Below are positions 60,501 through 64,000 of a stretch of 64,000 nucleotides of DNA, piece after piece. The notes beneath the pieces are model-generated. The model was not told the DNA's origin. It did not search any database and was given only the letters and a program-made list of their open reading frames with translations. The stretch comes from Echinometra lucunter (taxonomy: Eukaryota > Echinodermata > Echinoidea > Camarodonta > Echinometridae), in the NCBI GenBank assembly GCA_029962745.1, contig CM057167.1:15657785-15721784 (forward strand). The letters are read 5' to 3'. How positions within the stretch are numbered: the first letter of the stretch is position 1; every line of letters starts with the position of its first letter. Made by a program: the position numbers and the translations under genes.

Positions 60501-63500
60501 CTTTTGCTGTTAAAGGAAATTAAAAGAAACAGACCGTGCAATTATTATTATAATTATTATTACTATTATTATTATTAATGAATTTTTACACAGCAAAATT
60601 TTGACTAAAGATGCTGTTTCATTTACTTATTGTATAGTATACCTTCTAATGATGTCAGCTGCACTACAGAGGGAACAACTTCTGTTTCTGGAGGAATGGA
60701 CAAGCTCTTTTTTTTTCCAAGCATATAGTTAGCTATTGATTTTCTTGAGAGGGAATTTGCGGGCCAGCAAAGAATGGGTTAACTACTGTAGTAATGGCAT
60801 AAGACTAACACGGAGGACAGGGGGCGATAAGCCATTATCAGAAGAATTCTCAAAAAATGATTGGCAGATTTTGACCGACTACAGTAACATGAAAAGAAAT
60901 ACCTGTCGGCCATGACGCTCCTCTAGGAGTTGTATCTGATGAGCATGTTCCTTTTTGAGCTGTTCTATGCGTAACTCTGCCTCCTTGTTCATGGTGTGCT
61001 GGATGTCAGCTACGTGCTGCTGGTGCTGTCGAGTGAGTTCCTCACGGATCTCATTCAGTTTCTGTAAAGGATGGATAAGAGCGTGACTTATTTGCATATT
61101 TATATGTAATTCCTAATCAATATCTACAGTGTGTGAGATAACCAGGGTCATGTGACTGATTTAAGTCCATCACAAATCGAATGGTATGCTGTAGACTCCA
61201 ACTCTGCACATAAGTGACAGGTAACTGTGATTTGTGAATGATTGGAGGAATTCTGTAATTAATTTCGATCAACCACATCATTCTCTTTTCTCTGATGTCG
61301 TAAGTCTATGAGAAACAAAACGCACATTTGTGAGTAAATACAGTATATCAATGTTTACCACTTTTAACAATGAAATGTTCAAGACGTGATAATACTGAAA
61401 AGGCAACTGTTATATGGGAACAATTCTGCCCTACCTGAACAAAAGGAAGCAAGTGACAAAAGTGACATTTCCGGCAAAATGTATCTGTCATTTACACTGA
61501 TGTCAATGCAAGACTATGATGTCTTGCTTTATCTCTTAGCACGACAAGTGTTCATGCATAACGTTTGGCCTGGAAGAAGAGCATACTAAGCAGAACATGA
61601 AAATATTAATAACTCAAATTTTGTTGATATGTCACTAGCTTCCTTTTGTCAAGTAGGGCAGAATAATTGAAACAGGCACTCTCACTATGAACATGGCGGA
61701 CAAAGAAAGCGGACAAAATAAACAACCTCTCATTCTACCCTTCACAATGGTTGTGGTAGTCAAAAGAACATCCCTTCACAGCTATTATGTTTAATCATGT
61801 AGTTCCAGGTGAATATGCATGTGACACCTGTTCCACATATTTTAGACAATAGCAGTGAAGGGATGTTCTTTTGACTACCAGAACCATTGTGAAGGGTAGA
61901 ATGAAGGGTTGTTTATTTTGTCTGCTTTCTTTGTCCGTCATGTTCATAGTGTCTCTTATCCTGTTGAGCACACTTTGGTTTTGGTATAACACGCAATTTC
62001 CAGACCCCAGCCCAAGTTATCTCTGGCAAAGTATTCAATTAAATAGTTAAGTAGTTAAATAGTCAAATAGTTGAATAGTTGAATAATTAATCAGTTAAAT
62101 AGCTAAACAGTTAAATAGTTAGATAGTTAAATAGTTAAATAGTTAAACAAGTTAATACACTGTAGTTAAACAGTTTAACAGTTCTAACCTGTGTTAGAGT
62201 CTTGCCAGGTGAGAGTCCCTTCAGACCTGCCAACCTCCTCTGGTAGTCTGCCTCCATCTCTGACGCTCTACTCCTCTCCTGGTTAAGCTCCTCCTCCAAT
62301 CTCTTGACCACCTCCTCCAGGGCGGAGCTTGCAGGGATGGGCGCAGCCTCTGCCTGCTCTTGCTGGCTCTGGAAGGCGGCCTCCTCGAGGCGGTCCATCT
62401 CTACCTTCAAGTTCATGATCTCGAGCTCCTTCTCCTGGTTGACAGGAATCACATCAAAATTACAAGTGTAAACAAAATGACACTGTGTCACCACAAAGGG
62501 AATAAACATTTAATATCTATATGGCTCCAAATCCATCCGAGGTAATATTGCATAAACAAGGCATAGTTTTATTATCGCTATCACTATCATTACCTCAAAT
62601 TTTGTTTTTGATTTTAGCAATCATCTGCAGGTGGTTACATACATGTACAAATGGAAGTGATAATTTTTTCTGCTTGTGATTTGTACTTGATTATTTTTTC
62701 ACTAAATCTAGGTTATTTTTCACTTTTATAGTGAAAATGAATTATAACCTGTACAGAAAGACCACCTTGCCACAAAGACAACATTTGATCTCCTATGAAA
62801 AATATTTTTCATTGAAATGTGTTAGAAAGAATCGTGTACTTTAAGACCACCTGTATATAAAGGTCACTCTTTTGTTCCCCCCTCCTTTCTTACATGTAAG
62901 TGGTCTTTATACACAGGTTACACTGCAAAAGAAAAAAAAAAAAGAGGAAATCCTACTTGTATTGTTTTTCGAAGATCCTCATTGTCAAGTTGAGAGGCTC
63001 CCTCGCCCTGGGATAGGGCCTGCTCTTGAGTCCTGACTAGCTGTGCCTCTAACTCGGTAACCTCCCTTTCCCGTATCCCCATGATCTGTCTCAGGGAGGC
63101 TACTTCTTGCTCCAATTGTTTCTAAGGAGTAGAATTCAGAGGGATTCTTAAGATTAGTACAGAACCACATGTTTGGTATTGAATGATGAGATTACTAAGT
63201 GGTTTTATCTTTATACCTTAATACTGTTGGTCCATCCACACACACAGACTTGGTATTGTGCATGTCCAAACATGTACAGTATCACATTTCCTGTCCTTTG
63301 CATAGGTGCTAGGGATAGCTCTTGCTCTTGCATGCTCTCTCTCTCTCTCTCTCTCTCATTCTCTGTGAGATTGCGTGTGTGTGTGTTGTGTGTTGTGTGT
63401 GTGTTTCTCTCCCCCTACCCTCACTGTTTTTCTGCCTTTGTATTTCTCACATACCCTCTTTCCATAATTAATTCCTCTGTATCAACTAAATGTACCTTCA

Positions 63501-64000
63501 CCTCAAATCAAATCCTTGCCTTCTTCATCGTGTAATTTTGTACAGTTGTTGTTTGTTTTTGGTCCCGTAACATGTTCAGTACCTTTTGTGTATACTTTAT
63601 GCTCATATGTTCAAGGATGTTTTGAACTGCAAGGTTGAACATCACTTCGCTCTCTCCCCTCCCCCCCCCCCCCCCCCATCGCTCGCTCTCTCTCTCTCTC
63701 TCACCATCCCTCGTTGTAAATCATCTATTATCTATCATCTACACAGTAGTTATCTGTTTTCCTCTCTTAACATGCACCTCTCTTGTCTCTATTTCACCTC
63801 TCTCTCTCTCTCTCTCTCCCTTTCTTTCTCCTTTTTTTCTCTCTCTTTCTTTCTTTCTCTCTCAACAAAGCTGTTTCCATCACTTACCCTCTGTTGTTCC
63901 TCATTCTGTGTGTGCTGTTTCATTCTGTCAATGACTTCTTGTACTGCAGGGTTAGAAAGCACATTGCTCTCATCTCTCTCACTGATCTGCTGTCTAAGCA
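39245..64000 (-). CDS. AKAP9: Pericentrin/AKAP9-family centrosomal scaffold (PACT domain), 3' part, 22 exons
   Basis: Joined exons: 64000-63888, 63121-62957, 62434-62189, 61061-60903, 60191-60053, 59618-59434, 57905-57693, 56800-56639, 55705-55510, 55075-54853, 49335-49185, 47957-47736, 47143-46859, 46245-46036, 45567-45409, 44832-44669, 43858-43732, 42634-42452, 41687-41481, 41034-40793, 40527-40153, 39422-39245. Every junction is GT-AG and all phases agree, giving about 1433 residues; the 5' part lies beyond the window. Residues up to about 1165 are coiled coil rich in Glu, Gln, Arg and Leu. About 1170-1262 are the PACT domain, which targets this family to centrosomes and binds calmodulin. 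After a Pro/Ser/Gly-rich linker the tail SYIRKIEALQERLG matches the conserved C-terminus of AKAP9 and pericentrin. Invertebrates usually have one gene for both; AISRLKFLVRKW looks closer to AKAP9. No PKA-binding helix was identified here. Confidence 0.9.
39918..40035 (+). mobile_element. SINE 3' tail with ATT repeats
   Basis: GGATTCGGTGCTATATAAGA followed by TTATTATTATTC-type repeats to about 40033. Matches the tail style of the SINEs at 14635-14750 and 48535-49150. The 5' tRNA-like part was not found. Confidence 0.5.
40153..40527 (-). CDS. AKAP9: PACT gene exon 21 (PACT end and disordered linker)
   Basis: 375 bases, phase 2 to 2. Completes the PACT domain with RLKFLVRKWRHAT, then a low-complexity Pro/Ser/Thr/Gly linker of about 105 residues (PSPPSASQPDRTTHPPAG and SPLRVSPRIGEYSGDSPP). 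The linker is probably disordered and contains several SP/TP sites typical of proline-directed kinases. The donor is CACAG/GTATGT. Confidence 0.93.
40793..41034 (-). CDS. AKAP9: PACT gene exon 20 (core of the PACT domain)
   Basis: 242 bases, phase 0 to 2. Reads IQRLYGKYLRAESFRKALVY, QKKYLLLLLGGFQDCEQATL, SLIAKMGAYPS and AFTRFRSAARVVIAIS. This is the hallmark PACT sequence of AKAP9 and pericentrin: the amphipathic basic segment near its end is the usual calmodulin-binding region, and the whole domain directs the protein to the centrosome. Confidence 0.97.
41481..41687 (-). CDS. AKAP9: PACT gene exon 19
   Basis: 69 codons, phase 0, from ATCCCTCAG to AAG/GTATGG. Reads SPRGASTDKDVEALLAKERA, then VQLKLDLERG-type helix and a Q-run (EQQQQQK), leading directly into the PACT domain. 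The next intron contains a C20 run at about 41134-41153. Confidence 0.9.
42235..42350 (+). repeat. Degenerate TTAGGG-like tract
   Basis: GGTTAGGGTCAGGGTT, CTTAGGGTAAGGGTTA and GGTCAAGGGTTAATG follow one another. Resembles decayed telomere-type repeat in the intron between exons 18 and 19. A C-rich counterpart lies at 44345-44465. Confidence 0.5.
42452..42634 (-). CDS. AKAP9: PACT gene exon 18
   Basis: 61 codons, phase 0. Reads TQPPLVTSTASRINERLLAQ, then SQLSTEKSELRGALSKLEEE. An alternative AG six bases in (CCCAG) would drop two residues. The donor is CGG/GTATGT. Confidence 0.87.
42828..43462 (+). repeat. Four tandem units of about 140 bp ending in a hairpin and poly(A)
   Basis: Units start near 42841, 42985, 43128 and 43267. 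Each carries TGACCTTTGACC, CCTCCCATATGCATACA, GTTTGAAGTTGATCCGTCAA and GAGTTATCGCGAGAAC. The array ends with GGACGGACGGACAACCCG, then a hairpin (TGCCTCCGGC... GGCGGAGGCA) and an A-run. A T19-20 run precedes it. This type of sequence is widespread in marine invertebrate genomes. It lies in the intron between exons 17 and 18. Confidence 0.7.
43732..43858 (-). CDS. AKAP9: PACT gene exon 17
   Basis: 127 bases, phase 2 to 0. Reads RATLAVDSIPSSTVQELRSV, then ELITELRQVHAALTLLSE. The first of two adjacent AGs (CCACAG/A) is chosen because it keeps phase. Confidence 0.87.
44345..44465 (+). repeat. Degenerate CCTAACCC-like tract
   Basis: AACCTAACCCCATACCTAAC, CCTTAATCCTTATCC and CCCTAACCCTATGCC. Opposite in strand sense to 42235-42350. 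The plus-strand reading frame through it (Asn/Pro-rich) is an artefact. Confidence 0.5.
44669..44832 (-). CDS. AKAP9: PACT gene exon 16
   Basis: 164 bases, phase 0 to 2. Reads ELHNESGSPYRRKEGGVSKT, then LYKGQLESVRQRLQLMAVKQ. The acceptor ATTCGATAG... gives TCGAATAG with a weak pyrimidine tract; the donor is GAAAG/GTAAGG. Confidence 0.85.
45409..45567 (-). CDS. AKAP9: PACT gene exon 15
   Basis: 53 codons, phase 0, from GACACAG to AAG/GTGAGA. Reads RDRELERQLDKQKIDSLEDE and ERENKRLHETQADDDLHRAI. Continues the charged helix of exon 14. Confidence 0.9.
46036..46245 (-). CDS. AKAP9: PACT gene exon 14
   Basis: 70 codons, phase 0, from CTCACAG to CAG/GTATGT. Reads AQCRDLTAKLAMAQETASKA, then an extremely charged stretch (EREAEKQRQKEREKEREAEK) likely to form a rigid single helix or coiled coil. 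Confidence 0.9.
46859..47143 (-). CDS. AKAP9: PACT gene exon 13
   Basis: 95 codons, phase 0, from TTTCACAG to GAT/GTGAGT. Reads RERTLNAQLHETLEQERRSF, LQNLLEGERRKASELHSTIQ and REKTMNRKLKESLDNLD. Long coiled coil. Confidence 0.88.
47736..47957 (-). CDS. AKAP9: PACT gene exon 12
   Basis: 74 codons, phase 0. Reads ELRKELETERVKAIEISKSL, then AESLSRELEMERNQ. This and exons 11 and 13 share a loose repeat of the form L-x-x-x-LE-x-ER, an internal coiled-coil repeat. Confidence 0.9.
48532..49150 (+). mobile_element. tRNA-derived SINE interrupted by a MITE
   Basis: A-box-like GGTCCAGTGGATAAGTCTCC and B-box GGGTTCAAATCCC (near 48551 and 48578), followed by CCTTTGGCAAGATATTAAT, form the head. The tail GCGCCATACAAGAACGCG with ATTATCATCATAATAA ends near 49150. 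Between them (48650-48973) sits an inverted-repeat element. It is in antisense orientation to the host gene, in the intron between exons 11 and 12. Confidence 0.6.
48650..48973. mobile_element. MITE with GGGGGTGTTTCATAAAGCTG ends
   Basis: GTGTTTCATAAAGCTGTTCG at the left pairs with AACAGCTCTATGAAATGCCC at the right. Inner arms TAAAGTTACAAATGACTTTA and TAAAGTCATTTGTAACTTTA are near-perfect inverses. Another member of the GGGxx...TTTCATAAA group. Confidence 0.8.
49185..49335 (-). CDS. AKAP9: PACT gene exon 11
   Basis: 151 bases, phase 2 to 0. Reads AAFEAEKVRSATLLEGLDSE and LTLESDRSAQARERDQKLMK. The acceptor CCTTTACCTCTAAAG is immediately preceded by a minisatellite built from the same sequence (49345-49905). 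AG at 49337-49336 is used here because it restores the frame. Confidence 0.83.
49340..49905. repeat. Minisatellite of about 61-bp units next to exon 11
   Basis: About nine units, each containing TTGGATGGGTTATCTTTAAA, GGTAAAGGAAAAA and GGTAATCTTTCTTACGA variants. The first partial unit overlaps the splice acceptor of exon 11. Variation among units indicates an old array. Confidence 0.85.
50158..50430. mobile_element. Foldback MITE, copy 1
   Basis: Arms of about 125 bp: GTCACTATGAACATGACGGA pairs with TCCGTCATGTTCATAGTGAC, and CAAAAGAACATCCCTTCAC with GTGAAGGGATGTTCTTTTG. A loop of about 30-60 bases lies between. Nearly identical to 61683-61951. In an intron of the PACT gene. Confidence 0.9.
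51385..51592. mobile_element. Foldback element with AACGTAGC arms
   Basis: GAAGTCAAAGTTTAAATCCA and TGATAATTTTCTGCTACGTT at the left pair with AACGTAGCGGGAAATTATCA and TTTATAATTTTGACTTC at the right. The loop is near 51470-51500 (GTAAAGTGAGAC twice). Noncoding. Confidence 0.75.
51593..54660. other. Remainder of the 5.5-kb intron
   Basis: AT-rich intronic sequence with C10 (near 51640) and C12 (near 53340) runs, an AT tract near 53540 and short chance frames. No exon, RNA gene or clear repeat was identified apart from the 36-base block at 54683. Confidence 0.55.
54683..54718 (-). other. Exon-shaped 36-base block in the large intron
   Basis: Bounded by ATATATGTTTTGCAG and TTG/GTGAGT, both good splice signals, with a length divisible by three. 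In phase 0 it reads ALNAMNSGTGHL, and in phase 1 it is also open. With the phase-2 junction of exons 10 and 11, however, it would introduce TAA at its second codon. It could be a poison exon, an exon used with alternative sites, or a chance match. Confidence 0.22.
54853..55075 (-). CDS. AKAP9: PACT gene exon 10
   Basis: 223 bases, phase 1 to 2. Reads ETMEHKFRQERILADDLRTS, then EKKLVSDLRDEIAELQALVD and FERRMTDVG. I chose the donor GG/GTCAGT (GT at 54852) because it is the one whose phase fits exon 11. An earlier GAT/GTAGGG would leave phase 0. It is followed by the largest intron (5.5 kb). Confidence 0.82.
55127..55496 (-). mobile_element. Inverted copy of an intronic MITE (with internal insertion)
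   Basis: Ends AGGAGTTCTGGACATGG and CCCAGAATTCAAGCTT are inverse to each other. GGGAGAGTTAGATTAGTTGT and CACAGGTGTCTAGTG match 59170-59332 in opposite orientation. About 200 extra bases lie near 55225-55430. Confidence 0.6.
55510..55705 (-). CDS. AKAP9: PACT gene exon 9
   Basis: 196 bases, phase 0 to 1, from ACTCGCAG to CAAT/GTGAGT. Reads ETHHKAAMEQIYGADRASLL and TQQLSALEEQSSNREKQLKR. The intron after the donor is almost immediately a repeat (55127-55496). Confidence 0.9.
56281..56591. mobile_element. Two abutting MITEs sharing one GGGCCC
   Basis: The first (56281-56450) begins GGGCCCCATTTCATAAAAAG and ends CTTTTTATAAAACAGGGCCC, with arms TTGCTATCATAACA-like and CATAGCAAC. The second (56445-56591) begins GGGCCCCATTTCATAAATCT and ends GGTTTTATGAAGTGGGGCCC. 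They share termini but have unrelated interiors and overlap at 56445-56450. Confidence 0.85.
56639..56800 (-). CDS. AKAP9: PACT gene exon 8
   Basis: 54 codons, phase 0, from AATAACAG to CAG/GTGAGG. Reads NDELDWRGDLLRAIQAVFDQ and ERRIREQ. Two abutting MITEs (56281-56591) begin 48 bases past the donor. Confidence 0.88.
57693..57905 (-). CDS. AKAP9: PACT gene exon 7
   Basis: 71 codons, phase 0. Reads SVLARLHSEGLQVLSLSDLR, then a basic patch (RQATSPRPAVRRG), then helix (NAWENEKQALLDAIQALKDL). The donor is AGG/GTAGGT. A 26-base A-run lies in the following intron near 57516-57540. Confidence 0.87.
58800..58950. mobile_element. GTGGCC/GGCCAC repeat element
   Basis: CCTAGAGTGGCCAGTAAAAT and CCTGTCTATAGCAGCCACCT pair loosely with GGGTGGCCACTATAGACAAG. 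A related design (AAAGACCACCTTG... AGTGGTCTTTATACACAGG) is at 62735-62925. Intronic. Confidence 0.45.
59170..59332 (+). mobile_element. Intronic MITE with AAGCTTGAGTTCTGG ends
   Basis: AAGCTTGAGTTCTGGGAAAG at the left and CCAGAACTCCAGCTT at the right are inverted. The interior GACACCAGTGTTTCTATACA and CTAATCTAACTCTCCCAG matches 55127-55496 in reverse. Confidence 0.6.
59434..59618 (-). CDS. AKAP9: PACT gene exon 6
   Basis: 185 bases, phase 1 to 0. Reads DVGDLLHKEVENTARLDSNL then a non-helical linker (GREQPPGEGSMTNGDTSDLD). The acceptor is ATGATAG and the donor CAG/GTACGT. Confidence 0.85.
60053..60191 (-). CDS. AKAP9: PACT gene exon 5
   Basis: 139 bases, starts phase 0 and ends phase 1 (GGAG/GTAAGA). 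Reads VQEAVLKTNQDLLTAHAEEK, ending TPINVSSLG, where the coiled coil pauses. Confidence 0.85.
60212..60485 (+). mobile_element. Second copy of the 34270-34570 repeat
   Basis: GATCAGCTTTTCTTCATCAA, ATTGGCAACACCAATATTTT, ATTGCTACATTTTCTCAC and CGTTGCCAATTTAAAGATTT follow the same order and spacing as the copy at 34270. Begins about 20 bases upstream of exon 5's acceptor. Confidence 0.6.
60903..61061 (-). CDS. AKAP9: PACT gene exon 4
   Basis: 53 codons, phase 0, from TTTACAG to CAG/GTATTT. Reads KLNEIREELTRQHQQHVADI and EAELRIEQLKKEHAHQIQLL. Uninterrupted charged coiled coil, His-rich. Confidence 0.88.
61683..61951. mobile_element. Foldback MITE, copy 2
   Basis: CACTATGAACATGGCGGACA at the left pairs with CATGTTCATAGTG at the right. 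Central sequence GCTATTATGTTTAATCATGT is identical to copy 1 at 50158-50430. In the intron between exons 3 and 4. Confidence 0.9.
62036..62160. repeat. TAGTTAAA minisatellite
   Basis: About thirteen units of 8-9 bases (TAGTTAAA, with TAGTCAAA, TAGTTGAA and CAGTTAAA variants). It runs up to about 30 bases from the donor of exon 3. Confidence 0.85.
62189..62434 (-). CDS. AKAP9: PACT gene exon 3
   Basis: 82 codons, phase 0, from CAACCAG to CAG/GTTAGA. Reads EKELEIMNLKVEMDRLEEAA, then LEEVVKRLEEELNQERSRA. Coiled coil with an Ala/Pro-rich break (AEAAPIPASSA). A TAGTTAAA minisatellite begins about 30 bases past the donor. Confidence 0.88.
62735..62925. mobile_element. AAGACCACC / GGTGGTC-type repeat
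   Basis: ATTATAACCTGTACAGAAAG and GACCACCTTG at the left, then AAGACCACCTGTATATAAAG, are mirrored by AGTGGTCTTTATACACAGGT at the right. Probably a non-autonomous inverted-repeat element related in style to 58800-58950. Confidence 0.45.
62957..63121 (-). CDS. AKAP9: PACT gene exon 2
   Basis: 55 codons, phase 0 at both ends, from CTCCTTAG to CAA/GTAGGA. Reads KQLEQEVASLRQIMGIRERE to LRKTIQ. Heptad-rich coiled coil. Confidence 0.85.
63325..63875. repeat. CT, GT and C-run microsatellites
   Basis: CT repeats at about 63337-63358, GTGT at 63375-63403, a C17 run at about 63660-63676, and CT and TTTC tracts at 63690-63865. On the transcribed minus strand these are purine-rich and G-rich. They lie in the intron next to exon 1 of the window. 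Confidence 0.8.
63888..64000 (-). CDS. AKAP9: PACT gene exon 1 of window (partial)
   Basis: Continues beyond the window edge. Reads LRQQISERDESNVLSNPAVQ and on to QNEEQQR, ending AGG/GTAAGT in phase 0. Coiled coil. The downstream intron (63122-63887) holds long CT, GT and C-run microsatellites. Confidence 0.8.

Overview
This is a eukaryotic genomic window, AT-rich and intron-rich, with 500 N's at 32001-32500. Two protein families anchor it. One is a single-exon TRIM protein (RING, two B-boxes, coiled coil, beta-propeller). The other is the 3' half of a large centrosomal coiled-coil gene of the pericentrin/AKAP9 family. The rest is dense transposon-derived sequence: many small inverted-repeat elements (MITEs), tRNA-derived SINEs and LINE remnants. 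The combination suggests a marine invertebrate, most likely an echinoderm such as a sea urchin or sea star. That assignment is inference, not proof.

Layout. 1-3300: intergenic, with one short exon-like block that may be TRIM 5' UTR. 3378-5219 (+): TRIM gene. 5220-11260: LINE tail, a tRNA-derived SINE, a GAT microsatellite and an inverted-repeat element. 11263-27852: a candidate giant inverted-repeat element of about 16.6 kb. Its long terminal inverted repeats (TIRs) are followed inward by satellite arrays in mirror-image orientation (about 190-bp half-units). The middle holds MITEs, a possible LTR, a 2-kb palindrome and an interlocked set of inverted repeats. I see no transposase. 27853-32000: repeats, a perfect 30-bp hairpin, and two exon-like pieces of an unknown minus-strand gene. 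32590-64000 (-): the pericentrin/AKAP9 gene. I rebuilt 22 coding exons with consistent phases, covering about 1433 residues of coiled coil, the PACT centrosome-targeting domain and a conserved C-terminal tail. A possible alternative terminal exon with a long 3' UTR lies at 32590-35541. The intron between the two ends carries a LINE inserted inside a MITE.

The two genes show no functional link. The TRIM protein is a predicted E3 ubiquitin ligase. The PACT protein should anchor gamma-tubulin and signalling factors at centrosomes or the Golgi. The most unusual content is structural: nested, mirror-image and interlocked inverted repeats, and intronic inverted repeats that could fold the long transcript.
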